DNA of 64,000 nt from Adiantum capillus-veneris (taxonomy: Eukaryota > Streptophyta > Polypodiopsida > Polypodiales > Pteridaceae). The stretch lies in the NCBI GenBank assembly GCA_014529385.2, contig CM043969.1:33990446-34054445 (forward strand), written 5' to 3'. A program made the translations under genes and the position numbers. Shown here in pieces: positions 46,151 through 59,352 of the stretch. The notes under the pieces are model-generated. The model was not told where the DNA came from and did no database searches. It saw only the letters and a list, made by a program, of their open reading frames with translations. The first letter of the stretch is position 1; each line of letters opens with the position of its first letter.

Positions 46151-46699
46151 ATTAACGTATGGATTAGTCGTAAAATAAACTTTCAACAACGTATAGTGTT
46201 TCTCTTTGGCCCAAAAAGGCTCAATGAAATATTTCTTTCACTGGATCCTATCATACTACCTCTTATAGACTATAACTTTTCTTTTGATGTAAGTGTAGTT
46301 ATCTTGCTATAAACCAAGAGGATTTGTATGCACAATTAATCCCCATCACTAGACAAAACATATATATTATGGTAAGCACAAAACTACAATTCAAAAGAAC
46401 AATTCATAGCCTGTTTGGTCAGCAAAGATTGTACGCCATTAACTCATCTATTAACCCTTTCATATTACCCATGATAGAATATGACCATAGCCTTGATGTT
46501 TTCATCTTTGTGTTGTTTTAATATTCTCTTTTGTGTTCTTTCTTTGCGTGTGTGAGTACAAGAGAGAAGGAATGAAGCTTCTTTGATTGCACTTCCTTCC
46601 AAACCCTATACTTCATGGCATCTATGGTTCAACTCCTTCATATAGTTTTTAGAGTTCTCTCACAAACTCTCACAGCCAAAAGCCCAGTGCTTTCCTGAC
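46151..46699. other. No recognisable feature
   Basis: AT-rich sequence between the probable gypsy B LTR and the next LTR. Nothing identified. Confidence 0.4.
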
Positions 46700-47624
46700 A
46701 AGACCGCAAATTTCTTGACAACGGATACCATTTTTTGGTGCTCTCATTGTAAAAACACTTATTATTTTGATAAATTGGGAATATTATAACTCCTATTTTT
46801 CAGATAAACCTTGTAATTGATGAGCCGGGGCTACAATCTTCTAGATTGTATCAACCTGTCATTACCTATCTTTAGTTAGAGCTCCCAGATAATTAGTTTT
46901 GAGCACCAAAAACCTTGGCTAAGGTATAAAAGCCAATTTTTGTAAGTTAGTTGTATGTTTTGGATAATGAAATACACTGCGTGAGCTAACGGTGCTCACT
47001 TGTCTCCTTATCACGCTCCCTACTCCCTCCCCATTTGTCACATTGCAGTCGCGTTTGTTGCATTGCAACCGCAGGTAAGAGCTCTACACATTGACGTAAA
47101 CACATCACATTATTTCGTAGATTTTGGCGTCGCCGACCCGCTACCTAATTTCATCATAAATAGGAATTTACACTTCAAAATCAAAAACTAAGCATAGGCG
47201 AGGTATTGGGGCAGCATTGCTAAGCATTTAGATGCATTCTGAGTAAAAAATGACTAGGTCAAAAATCCACTGCTGTTGATAATCGCAATTTTGGCACTTG
47301 ACCTAAAATGGAGTTTGAGACCATAAGCATGTGTGCTTAGGTCTTATAAGCGTGTCCTAGAAGAATTGTTACGTTTGGATGTCATTTGATGCTGTAAAGG
47401 ATATGATTTGTTTGCCAATGAGCGATTGGCTTTTGGTGATTTCAGTCACTTGAGTGTAGCTTGAGTTAGATGTGAGTTCTTAGTTGTTTTTCGAGAGATT
47501 GACAACCTCTTGTAGCCTCTATGTACTAGTCAAGTCAGCTTCGTCCCATGGATTGACAATTTAATCATGGTTCTTGCTAAAACTGCAATAAGATAGGATA
47601 ATGAGGTTATACACGCGTCCCACA
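46700..47624 (+). mobile_element. Gypsy LTR, family 2, inverted relative to the others
   Basis: About 0.92 kb, homologous in reverse complement to 56,512-57,437, 61,200-61,962 and 63,242-64,000. It ends CGTCCCACA at 47,624, exactly where the protease frame of gypsy C stops (...EIILGRPFMRQ). Its orientation does not fit the minus-strand element beside it, so it is a solo or rearranged LTR. Confidence 0.8.
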
Positions 47625-50112
47625 TTGTCGCATGAAAGGTCTTCCCAATATGATTTCATAATTGATTTTCTTTCCAAAGTCTACTATGGAAAAAGTGTGT
47701 TGATATTCAATCCCACAGGAATTAACTATCAGTTTTTCAAGCAATCCTAATGGTCTTTCTCAATGTGTCCATCAGCCAATTGAAATTTCATTCGATTTTG
47801 TCTAATGGCTAGTTGTCCCCAAGATTCCCATGCTTCTTTCATGGCTATGGCTATGCTTGCCCCACTATCCAGTATTGCCATGGTTTCAATGTCACTATAT
47901 TTCACTGGAAGGGTTGTGTTTCCTTCTTCCCGTTCATAGTATTCTCCAACTTTGTTCATTGGAATAGATCAAATTTGTTATTTATTTTGTGTTTCAAGTT
48001 TCCAATTTTTTTTGCAATTAGCCCCGTTATTCCCACCTTCTCTAGAGTTTTCTGTAGATCATTCCATAAATATTGTGTGATTTATAATAGTTCTCCTTAA
48101 GTGAGAGTGCATTGAATGGGTATAGACATGATTGAATGGATGTTGTCTACTTCTAGGGTTTGTTCCGCTCTTTTTACTTGGGTGGTCTTACACACTATAG
48201 ATTCATCTTCATTATCTCCCAAGTAAGAGGGTAGTGTTTTCAAGGTCAATGGTATAGACATTGCTGAAGCTTCAGATGCGCAATCCCCATACAAGGATTG
48301 TACATCCATGTACAATCCGCTGACTTTAAAGTTAGGCACCCATCATTGATCTCTCTAACTTCTTCCAATAAGTGTCCTGGTGACAGTCTTCTTCTACAAA
48401 TGGAATTCCGTCTAAGGCATCTTCGTTGTCCGGCACTATAAGTTCAGGCTCTTTTGTTTCAAAATGGGGTTCTACCACCACTTCGGATTTTTCTTTATTG
48501 TCTCTTACCACAAGCTCTTCAGGTTTTGCCATATTTTTTGAGCTTGGGTTTTTGTTTTCCAGCATCTCTTGCGTGATTCTTGCCAAGTTATGATAAGCTT
48601 CAAGCTTAGCTGCTTCCATGTCTAGAGAAGGATAGTTTTTCCATTTGTTTTTCATGTTATGGCCTGCTTTAAGTCTTGCTTGGTAGGCTTCCAAGACTGC
48701 ATTAATAGGCTCAAAAATTTTGTCAACCAAAATTGATCCTCCAGATTTCACGGCGGTTTCCTTGATTTCACTTCCAGTTTCTTTTACCTTTTCTTGGAAT
48801 AAATTTTTTGCTTTTTCCTCAATTTTAGCCTTTCGTTTCTGCTTTCTCATCTCATACCTTTTGTTTCTGCTCCGTTTGGTCTTTTGAGAGAAAATTTTTG
48901 TATTTTTTGAATCATCAAAGGAGTTATATTTCTTTTTCTTAGCCTCGGCTCTGGTGATTACCTTGATTGGAACAATCGGTTCACTCTCAGATGAGCTACT
49001 AGGTATCACTTGGACTACATTCACTACTGTTTTACCCTTGTTTAAAGGATTTTTAGGACAATCTTCCGGGAAGTGTCCTCCATTTTTGCAACATTGTATG
49101 CAATAAGCTTCAACTGGCTTGATGTTCTTGTCAGGCTCTGGATATTCATTTTCCAATGATCATATGCACCACATTTATGATAGTTTCCAGTTCTTGGCTT
49201 AATCATGGGTCTTACTATAGGAGGTCTAACACCTTGATTAGCCACATAGTACATTGGTGGAAGCTTTGGTGGGGCATGTCACAGGTTCTTCCATTGGTGG
49301 TGGATGTGAATTATACCAATCTCCTTCTACCATTACTGTGGATGGACTAAGCTCAGCATAGGGTGTAACAAGCACTAGTGCTTGTTCATCTATGACTACC
49401 TCTGGGTGCATGTACTTTACGGGCACTACATTATGTCATGGATATGGAGGTTGTTGACCCGACATGGGTTGAGGTCTTTCCATACCCTTAGGTGGTCTTT
49501 GAGCTGGGGCCATATTAGGCTGATATTTGTACATGGGTTGTCCTTGTGGCCTCATAGGCACGTATTGAACATTTCCATCATACTTTGGTCGGTAATAGCA
49601 CTCAGTGGTCTCATGGTTGGTCCATTTACCCTATTTCATACCATTTTCTCGGCCTAATTGGTTGTCCCTATTGAGGTATCGCTTGTCCTGATTCTCTCAT
49701 AGGCGCTTTTTGCATGTTATTCATCATGTCATTCATCCTTTTGAGCATGTCTTCTATGGTTGAAAGTGGTGATGTAGCAGCCGTTCCCACTTGAGCTAGT
49801 TTGGTGGATGCTGTTTTCTCATTTTGGTTATCTTTAGGGACATCTTCTTCGTTGAAAATATCACAATTGTCTCCTAAATCAATAGCATCTAACACACACT
49901 CTTCTAGGGTTGTATGCTTCTTGCTATACAATATAGCGTGAAGTTATTTGTTTAGAAGTCCCTTTATAAATAACGATACTAGTCGTTCTTCTACAGGTAT
50001 CTCTAGATCTAGGAATATTGCAATGTATTGCTTCATTCGAGTTGCACAATCCCTAACAGACTCACCTTGTTTTTGTTTAAAGCTGTAGATTTGAGCTACC
50101 ATATTGTGTTTG
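47625..50112 (-). pseudogene. Gypsy C gag C-terminal part and protease
   Basis: Going down the minus strand: gag core end (MVAQIYSFKQKQGESVRDCATRMKQY, LVSLFIKGLLNK), an acidic part, a zinc knuckle (YCIQCCKNGGHFPEDCP near 49,085), a Lys-rich linker (48,800-48,960), then the aspartic protease (MAILDSGASIA near 47,870) and EIILGRPFMRQ. Stops and frame changes are frequent. The type is plant Tat-like Ty3/gypsy. Confidence 0.82.
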
Positions 50113-53100
50113 TGTGAGTGTGTGGATGCGGTGCGTGTGCGCATTGAGTGCGAAGGGGAGAGAGGAAGAGAGAGAGAACGACACAGGATGTGGGTGGAGC
50201 TCCCAAATCTCACTGTATGAGTACCATGTGAGAATATGAGTGAGAGCTCCTTATTCTCTGTATGTATAAAGAATAAGGAGATAAATGTGGGCAGCCAGAC
50301 ACTAGCCAACGGACATGAGCAAAGCACAGTGAGGCACACCGCCTTTACCTAACATTCTCCCACTAAAGGCTGTGTGCCACGATAAGTGGCACACAACCTA
50401 CAACTAGTATATACAAGAGGTGAGAGAAGACTAGCCTACAACTAGTATATACAAGAGGTGAGAGAAGACGACTCTCAACCTATGCCCACTGGCTCACTCT
50501 GTAAACCGCTCTAGTGTAGATGCAACATGCATACCACTAGGACTAGAGCTACGATGACACTCATGATGCAGGTATCAAGTGACGACATGCATGGATCCAC
50601 AATGCACAATGCCAGTGTCAGTCATCGCACGACTGACAACTCCCACTGTAAATGCACCAACCGCATAAGCAAGATCATGTCTAGAGACCAAAAGGCTAGA
50701 CATGAGAGACCCGAAAGCCGACAAAACATGCACTATGTGTTCCAACCTATCCCTCTCAGCAACCTCAGTGCCATATGCATCCCCCACAGGAACCACTTGA
50801 CTATGCATCACCATGTCAGCATCCTCTGGCAAAGGCATATCTGCCAAGAATGATTGCAAAACCAAAAAATCAGCACCATTGCAATCACACACAGCTATCT
50901 GAAGGACATTTTTTCCCTTAAATGTATGAGACGCATCATAGAACAATGCATCGATCTCTAGCTCAATTGATGTCACCTCAACTGATGACTGACAAAGCTG
51001 TGTATCCCCAGAGATACCACTATCTGCGTGAACATCACCACAAGACAAATGCACAACCTGCTTTCCATGCAGCACATCCACAGAAGAGACGCCACGTCTC
51101 TCGCTCAAAACATGGCTGCAAATACACAAAGACTACACCGCCTCGTGTGTCAGAAATATGAAAAGGGTATACCAGACCACTCCTAGCACCTATGGCTATC
51201 ACTAGTGATCCCCTATGCATCTGAAATGACCGCTCTCAAGCAGTACACAATGTCCACTACTCTGCAACTGACGCACTAAAATGAGACTTTGACTGAGTCT
51301 TGGTACATAATGTACATCTCGTAGCGTAAGCAATGCACCACTAGGTAAAGACATGCATACATCTCCACCACCCTCTATGTCATATGATGAACCATCAGCA
51401 AACTGCCCACAACCAAGTCTCCCACTAGAGAAAGAGCAAACAAATCAGGACGTGGCATCACGTGAAAAATTGCATGCTCGTCTAGTAGAAAACGCGTAGG
51501 CAATGTGCTATCCCAAGACACAAACTAGTTTGGAGGCAAGCTAGACTCAAACATGACATGCCCGTCACATGCATACTCTCTAGCATCTGTCCTCATAGTA
51601 GCACCATGCATCTGCCTCTTCTGCTGCCTCATACGCCTGAAGCAACGGCATCTAATATGCCCCTTGTGGCCACAATACCATCATGTCAGTCACCATGAAC
51701 AAAAATCACCTCTCATAGCCATGCCAAACAATGGCAAACAATGCTCGAGAACACAAAACTCTCCAACCTAAGAGCAAACTATTAAGCTCACAAGCCTCTA
51801 CAATAGGCAAACAAATTTCAAATTTTTTTGACAGAGTCTCCCTTGTAATTGGAGCAAAAACTCAACAATAAACCGCAAATGGAGACAACACAAAATGCCC
51901 AAATGGACAAATCCAGGATGTAGTCGTCCGAAATCACCTCACAAAGTCATACAAAGAGCAAGCACGCCCTAGTCGGAGTACCACTCAATGGAATATTGAC
52001 AAAACCTTTCAACTTGTTTGCATAAAAAATCTTCAATGGATGTGCATAAACAAGTGCTCAACTGTGAGCATCAACCATGCATCCAAAATACTTAGTCATA
52101 ATGGCTCCACATCTCCACATATGTTCCCACATATAGTATACATCAACAAAAAACCATGTGCCGAGAAACTACATACGGATGTGCCTTAGTCCAAGAACCA
52201 CATCCCTAATCAACAATTGCAACTTAAGTCTGCACCCAATGGACTGCACAATGTGACGTACATATCCCCAGACGCAATCTACACAACGATTTACAGTATA
52301 CAAGCCCTTAATTGTCAAATCTTTTCTATCTCAAAAAAAGGCAGGTTGCTGCAGAAAATTCAAAGATTAGAATTTCAAAATTCTGATATCACCATTGCAT
52401 CCAGAACATCAACAAACCCTGGGGTAGACCCCTAGATCATCTAGATCTGAGTCAGAGTGTGCAATATATGCCAACAAACACTGCTTTTGGCTAAAAAATG
52501 CAGCAAAAACTTACTGATGTTGCAGAAATTTCAGAGGTTAAAATCAGCTCAAATGGACATCACCATTGCGTCTGGAGCGTGCCAAAACCCCAGGTTATAC
52601 CCTTACCTTGCATAAATCACATTCCGTATGCAAAAAACGTTGTTTTTGGGGCTCAAAAATGACCTACGGAAATGCAAATCTGCATTCTTTCTGCAAATAT
52701 GATTGCAAAAAAGCATACACACTTGCAATACACTCTTCCCTGAAGCTTGGGAATGTCCCTCAAGCTTCCATGAGCACAGATTTGGTGGTTGCTCATCGAT
52801 CTCAAGCTTCCACCGAAAACAAGCTCACCATAGCCAAAAGCTCACTTCTCTATAGCACTCCATCTGTCGCGAAGCCAAAGCTCTGATACCAATTGTGAGT
52901 GCGTGGATACAATGTGTGTGCGCCGAGAGTGCGAAGGGGAGAGAGGAAGAGAGAGAGAACGACACATGATGTGGATGGAGCACCCAAATCTCACTATATG
53001 AGTACCATGTGAGAATATGAATGAGAGCTTCTTATTCTTTGTATGTATAAAAAATAAGGAGATAAATGTGGGCAGCCGGACACTGGCCGACGGACACGAG

Positions 53101-53135
53101 AAAAGCACGGTGAGGCACACCGCCTTTACCTAACA
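50113..53135 (-). mobile_element. Nested copia-like LTR element, internally deleted
   Basis: Two 242 bp LTRs (50,113-50,354 and 52,894-53,135), about 90% identical by eye, start TGTGAGTG and end CCTAACA. The flanks are a perfect 5 bp target duplication, GTTTG (50,108-50,112 and 53,136-53,140). The primer-binding site TGGTATCAGAGC (minus strand, near 52,880-52,891) and polypurine tract (minus strand TAGTGGGAGAA, near 50,355) fix the orientation as minus. The internal 2.5 kb has a zinc knuckle (YCGHKGHIRCRC near 51,670) and a post-protease segment (LRDVHYVPRLSQSL near 51,320). No integrase, RT or RNase H is seen, so it is a gag-only, non-autonomous type. Confidence 0.92.
52880..52891 (-). other. 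Primer-binding site for initiator Met tRNA
   Basis: TGGTATCAGAGC on the minus strand, two bases inside the 5' LTR of the nested copia-like element. This is the usual plant copia primer site. Confidence 0.9.
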
Positions 53136-54349
53136 GTTTGATCCCCGTTTTGGAACTACAAATCCTTGAGCTAATGTGTTCAAGTCCATGATTGACCTTG
53201 GTGGAATATTTTGAAACCATGTCAATGCTTTTTCTTCCAATGTCATTCCAAACCTCTCGAATTGAGTATGGAAATCAAATATGCGTTCTGCTCTTAGCAC
53301 TTGCTTAAAGCTTGCTAAGTGGTCATATGGATCCCCCGATCCACTCTATTTGCTGACCCATTTTTGAAATCAGCGTCTGACCTGTCTATTTAATTCAATT
53401 CCCGGTCTCCTGGCAGTTGGTCTTGTTCCGAGTCCTTCAAACCAGTCTATTGGAAGTAGTGACTCATGTAGTCCTGGACTCGCTTTAGTGTCACCCAGTT
53501 TTCTTCGTGATGAGGTGATTTCTAGTTTTTCAACATTACTCTCAGAAGATCTCTCACGGTGTTCATCTCTTGGAATAATTTTTGGTCCTTGGCCCAATAT
53601 CCAATCCCTTATGGAATACCCTTGATATTTTTTTTGTTCCACCTCCTCATGAGTCATCATGACAAAGTTGTTGTTATAACAATCCCTAAACAGGTAGGTT
53701 GGTAGATCTGTTGATCCCTTATCCTCGATCTTGAAGATATAGATAATCTTTATGTGTGTTAGTTGTCCTAATTTGGCATGAGAAGTCCACAAAACATCTT
53801 TGATGTTTCTATCCTCCCAACAATAGACTCCGATCCTAGGATTGTTTGTACTAAGCCGTTTCAAAGGCTTCAAATCAACCTGATCGTATCCCTCAAATTC
53901 TAAAGTTGATGGTCCCTCTTTTGCTACCATATCTGGAATTATGGCGTTTACTTCTAACCCCCATTTTTCTATCACGTTAGGGTTTTCAACTTGTAAATAC
54001 TGGGCTCCGTTTTATCTGTACTAAGCCATTTCAACAGCTTCAAATCAACTTGATCGTATCTCTCGAATTCTAAAGCTGGTGGTCTCTCTTTTGCTGCCAT
54101 ATCTGGAATTATGGTGTTTACTTCTAACCCCCATTTGTCTATCACGTCAGGGTTTTCGACTTGTAAATACTGGGTTTTGTTTCTATCCATGTACCTTTTT
54201 TCTTGTTCGTTTGCCCTGATCTCCTCTTCAAACTCAATACCATGGTTATCAATGTGAATACCGTCCTCTTCGTTAGGATCTAGGTAAACCTGAGCTTCAT
54301 GGCAATTAGTATTATAAAACGAGAGTATATGTTTGTAGCGTATTGTCAT
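53136..54349 (-). pseudogene. Gypsy C gag N-terminal part with 170 bp duplication
   Basis: The minus-strand frame from 54,349 continues into GLEVNAIIPDM, GYDQVDLKPLKRLS, YLFRDCYNNNFVMMTHEE and, below 53,370, the gag core (SGDPYDHLASFKQVLRAERIF, ALTWFQNIPP) up to the copia insertion at 53,136. A segment of about 160 bp is present twice at a 170 bp spacing (around 53,848-54,004 and 54,018-54,175), duplicating the GLEVN..IIPDMAAKE part. Confidence 0.8.
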
Positions 54350-56511
54350 TCGGTTTTTGAGTGAGTCGAGTAGGAAGACATTTCAGATGTTGAATCTGAA
54401 AAAGTGTTTGAGATTTCTTCAAGGATAGTGTGCAAGGGGCTGCCTTGATTCACACTCTCTTTGGTGGATACTCTACTGGAGGTTTCTCAAAATATGCCTT
54501 GATTTCCTAGTACATGACCAGATCTAAGGTTCATAAAGACTTGTGAAGCCCTGGATAGAATACTTACCTTTAGATTGACTTGTTGTCAATTTCTTCCACT
54601 TGATATAATTGCAACTTCTGTCAAGCTGCCGATTCCTTGTCCGCAGCCTGATTCCTGTATCAATTTTGATCAAGTTAGTTATTCTTTCACAAAGACGGTA
54701 TAGTTCTTGCCAGCTATTGTGATTGGTCTATGTGGGTCACCTCAATTAGAGCTATTTTAGTCAGCAGTTGAGACTTTTAGATTCGATTTTGGCAAAAAAT
54801 CAAAGGATTAATCTGCAACACAAAAACTGAGTGAATATGTACCAATTTGGATCCGATTGAACCCAAAATTTCCCGGTGGCCTTGTAATATATTGGTTTAA
54901 CACTATACAAGTTCAAAAGTCAAAATTGGTGTCTCTATGTAGCAGTAGTAAATAATTGCGATTATTTCTTTTTGTCAGTTTGTGCTTTTTGGCTTGGTTT
55001 TCCAAGTATACTACCTATTAAGGTCTTTGGACAAGTTTCACTAAGTTTGGATAAAATTTGTTCAAATTTATCAACTGTTTTGTGTCCACAGACTCGATTT
55101 TCAAGCATCTGGCTTAAGTCTCACTTTTGTGATCCAAATTTCACCAAAATTGATTTGTGTGGTCTACTTGATATGCTTGACCTTGTGGTATACTCAAATG
55201 TGCAAGATTATTAATTTTTGAAGCAGGAGTAAATAATCGTAATTATTTACTTCAATTAATTTTTTGCAAGTTTTTGTCCCAATCTTAACACAGATCTGTT
55301 AAGCACTTCAACTTAAGGTCTCTAGCCAAGTTTCACTAAGTTTGGATAAAATTTGATCAAATGGTGATCTATTTTCTGTTTGCAGACTGACTTTGCAAAT
55401 TTGGTCACAATTTTCAATCCAATGATCCAAATCTTATCAAATTTGGTTTATGTGCTTATTACAACATGTAACACTAGTGGTATGCTAACTTTAGTCAAAA
55501 AAGTTGAAAAATGGGGCAGATGTAAATAATCAAGATTATTTACTTTTGGTAAATTTTTGCATCTTTTTGGTCAAGTTAGCATGTACACATGTCTATCACA
55601 TCAATATAAGCCTATGAATCAAATTTCATTGAGTTTAGACAATTTTTTTTCAAATTCACTCAAGTTCCCGAAATTCAGTACAAACTTTAGTTTTTACCCA
55701 GTTTTTTGTCAGCTTGATGATCCAAATCCTATGTGCCTTTACAAAAGTTGTTTGTATACATGCTATGAGTTACTGGTATCAACCTTGGTCAAATTTGAGT
55801 TGAAAGTAAATAATCACGATTATTTACTTTATGTCCAAAATGAACACTTTTTGCACTTTTTCAATGGACAGTCTTTTCAGGAGCTATTTTAAGCCTATGA
55901 ATCAAGTCAAGAATTAATTTGGCCTAAAATATCAAGAAAAAGTAAATAATTTGAGTTTTTGCAAACTCCTGAAATTTTTACTTCAAGTGTCCTTGAACTT
56001 ACCCACTAGTTCATACAACTTTTAAGCATACTCTCCAGTTGGATTGAGTGATTTGGAGTCTTTTTGTGCTATTTCTAACCGTAGACCTAAAATTTTGTAA
56101 CTTCAAATAACAACTCACAATGATTCTTTTGGAGAGAGCAATGTTTTGAAATCCACCTCGGATCCTACTTACCCTACTCCTAGGTTCTCATGCAATGGGG
56201 TTGTAAAGAGTGTCCACTAACACTTGTTTTCTTGTTTTTTATGGTTTTCTGAGCATTGATCTTAAGACTTGTCTCGTCTATAAATCATTTTCCAAATCCT
56301 AATCTAGTTCTACAATCCTACAGGCACTCAGCAAGTACAATTACTTCGAAGCTACTTCTACTCATCAAAAGACAACAATCTTAAACTATGTGGTTTCTAA
56401 AAATAAGGTTTTTACTCTAGGAGATCCTAGAGAAAGTTAAAGGACAACTTCATAAGACGCTCGTGTTTTTCCCTAGTTTAGGTCTCTTCGATCCCCGACA
56501 ACGCCGCCAAA
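54350..56511 (-). mobile_element. Gypsy C untranslated leader with repeated palindrome
   Basis: Non-coding leader between the gag start and the 5' LTR. It holds about four degenerate units of 280-295 bp, each centred on a palindrome close to GTAAATAATCNNGATTATTTAC (about 54,945, 55,229, 55,522 and 55,806, with a half copy near 55,941). The end next to the LTR reads TTTGGCGGCGTTGTCGGGGATCG on the minus strand (shown for position only, 56,489-56,511), like the sequence after the 5' LTR of plant Tat-type elements. Confidence 0.75.
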
Positions 56512-57437
56512 TGTGGGACGGGTGTCTAATCTCACTCCTATCTTATTGCAGATTTAGCGAGAACCACGATTAAATTGTCAATCCATGGGACGAAGCTGAC
56601 TCGACTACTGTATAGAGGCTACAAGAGGTTGGCAATCTCTTGAAAAACAACAAACAACTTGCATCTAACTCAAGCTACACTTAAGTGACTGAAATCACCA
56701 AAAGCCAATCGCTTATCACCAAACAAATCACATTTGTTACAGCATCAAATGCCATCCAAACGTAATGAAACTTCTAGGACAAGTTTATAAGAACTAAGCA
56801 CACATGCTTATGGTCTCAAAACCCACATTAGGTCAAGTGAAAAAGTCACGATTATAAACAGTAGTGGATTTTTGACCTAGTCGTTTTCAACCCAGAACTC
56901 ATTTAAATGCTTAACAATGATGTCCCAATATCCCGCCTATGCTTAGTTTTTGATTTTGAAGTGTAAATTCCTAATGATGATAAAATTAGGCCGCGGATTG
57001 GCAACGCCAAAAGCTATGAAATACTGTGAAAGGCTTACGTGAATGCGTAGAGCTCTTACCTGCGGTTGCAACGCAACAAACACGAATTCAATGTGACAAT
57101 CGGAGAGGAGTAGGAAGCGAGAGAAGGAGAGAAGTGAGCGTCATTAGCTCACCTGTGTATTTCATAATCCAAAACTTGAAAATAACTTACAAAAATTGGC
57201 TTTTATAACTTAGCCAGGGTTTTTGGTGGTCAAAACTAATAATCTGGGAGCTCTAACTAAAGATGGGTAAAGACAGGTTGATACAATTTGGAAGCTTGAA
57301 GCCCTGACTAATCAATTACAAAGATTTATCTGGAAAATAGGAGTTACAATATTCTTGATTTATCAAAATAATAAGTGTTTTTACAATGAGAGCTCCGAAA
57401 AATGGTATCCAAGTTAGCTTGCTGCTAACAACATCGA
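56512..57437 (-). mobile_element. Gypsy LTR, family 2 (5' LTR of gypsy C)
   Basis: Begins TGTGGGACGGGTGTC on the plus strand, and on the minus strand it is followed by the primer-site-type sequence above. Homologous to the LTRs at 46.7, 61.2 and 63.2 kb. Confidence 0.85.
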
Positions 57438-58320
57438 GGTCTATGTGAGAGTGCATTGGCTACTTGATTGTGCTTTCTAGGAATGTGAGAAATGTGAAAA
57501 TGAAATTGCAAAAGGTTGGCCCACCTCATTTGTTTGTTGAAAATCTTGGTCTGCATCATGAAGTACTTGAGACTGCGGAAATCTCAAATGGTGAAGGACG
57601 TCCGAAGTAAATAATGCTTCCATATTCAAGGCATGTAAGAGATCTAGAAGATCTTTTTCATAGATGCCAAGAATCATCTCATGAGAGTGCAATTGATGAC
57701 TCTCATATGCTATGGCATGCCCTTCTTGAAGTAGTACCACTCCAAGGCAATCATCACTAGCATCACAATGGACCTCAAATGGCTTTGAGAGGTTTGTTAG
57801 CACTAAGATAGTTTGAGATTCAAGTCTCTTTTTAAGCTAAGTGAAGGATTTTCTCTCCTTTTCAATCCATACATACTTGATGTTCTTCTTGGTAAATCGT
57901 ATAATGGTCCTATTATGGCCAAGAATTTTGTAATGAATCTTATATAGTATGAGCACATTCCAATAGAACTTTGTACTCATGTAGATTCCTTTGTTTAGGC
58001 CATTCATTTATCACGCAAGCTTTTGTGGATTCATATGAATACCATCCTTTGAGATAATAGGACCTAAATATTGAATCTTTTCTAAGAAGAATTCACAATA
58101 ACTTATTCTCTTTCAATGCCTGCTTTGAGATGCTCTTTGTGTTCTTCTAAGGACTTAGAGTAGACTATGAAATCATAAAAAAATACTCCAACAGTGTAAG
58201 CCCAATTTACACAAAAAAATATTTCCATCATTCAACTGAATGTGGCTTGAGCATTTGTGTGAGCTCACTGGTTGGCAAGCCCAACTACTTATTTGTAGAT
58301 ACAATGAGAACCCCATACAT
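57438..58320 (-). pseudogene. Ty3/gypsy RT-RNase H remnant, different family
   Basis: The minus-strand frame has LSKPFEVHCDASDDCLGVVLLQEGHAIAYESHQL and YEKDLLDLLHALN, a chromovirus-like RNase H. Upstream, to about 58,320, are broken RT pieces with FGLTNQ near 58,265-58,280. It is fused at 57,437 to the gypsy C LTR. Confidence 0.8.
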
Positions 58321-58790
58321 TAATGTCATAATGTGGGATGAAGTCAATCTAAGCACTACAAGAAGATCATAAGAGGTTGTCAGGATCTTAAAAAATACAC
58401 TCAATCCCTATCTACTCAAAGCTACACTCAACTACATGTTAGGTAGCAAATGTTAATTACAACGCCTACAAGAAAATTCATTGATTCACTAAGCAAACAA
58501 AGTCTAATTGAGTACAAACTTGTAAGACGGCTAGGAAATTACTAAAGACATATACCTATGGCCTCAAATCCCTCTTTTGACCACTTGCCAAAATCACAAT
58601 TATTGCACCCTAGAGTATAGCAATGATGCCTAAACACCCCTCCTATGCATAAAATGTAGTTTTTCTATGTAGATCTAAAGTTATGAGAAAATTTAGGAGG
58701 TTGGCCACAACAAAACATAGTTTTACCAAAAGAGACTCACAATGTTGCAAAGAGATTCACTTGTGAATGCAATGAAGCAGATGTAGAAGG
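58321..58790. mobile_element. Degenerate family-2-like LTR piece
   Basis: Weak similarity to the family 2 LTR: TGTGGGATGAAGTCAATC, a TACAAGAAG...AAGAGGTTGTC stretch, and a GCCTAAACACCCCTCCTATGCATAAAA stretch in the expected order. Confidence 0.45.
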
Positions 58791-59235
58791 CGAGGACAAT
58801 CCTAACATGCGGGAACTGTCCCTTAGAAGGCAACCCAACAGGAGGCAATCACACTGACAGTAATAACTGCAGGGAGTTATTGCATTAGCTCTTGAGAGCT
58901 ATAAATAGGACCCGCTACATTGTAATTAGGCTTCTTAGCTGCTTGTCTTTTGGATTTAGCTTTCTAAGCACTTTCGGGTTTACGAGCTTGCCTCTAGTTT
59001 CACCCTCTGTAATCATTGCTTTTGTAATCATCTAAGCTTAAACCCATTATACACTGTACTGGTTATCCTTGAGCTATTAATCTAAATCTGCAAAGACTCT
59101 TTCCAGTCTTTCAGTTATGTCTCTCATTTCATTATAACATTCTAATTCAGTTATCTATTTCAGTCCAGTCAATACTCTATTCTAGTCTCACTAACTGAAT
59201 TGACGACATAACCAGCAGCTCTAAATTCTAACACT
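58791..59235 (+). mobile_element. Probable plus-strand LTR with TATA box
   Basis: A promoter-like TATAAATA at 58,900-58,907 is followed by T-rich sequence resembling LTR R/U5, and about 330 bp later a plus-strand gag-like frame opens. Ends are not defined. Confidence 0.45.
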
Positions 59236-59352
59236 AGAATCAGCTATCTAAAGAGACCAACATTAATTTCATTTTTTCAATCATGGTGGATAGAGTTGTT
59301 CGCTCTTCGATCAAAAAACTCTTATCTCCCATTATAATTTTCAGCTGAACAC

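Noticed and set aside
54940-55960. CRISPR-like array
   Set aside because: Only four widely spaced, degenerate units in a plant retroelement leader; no uniform spacers.
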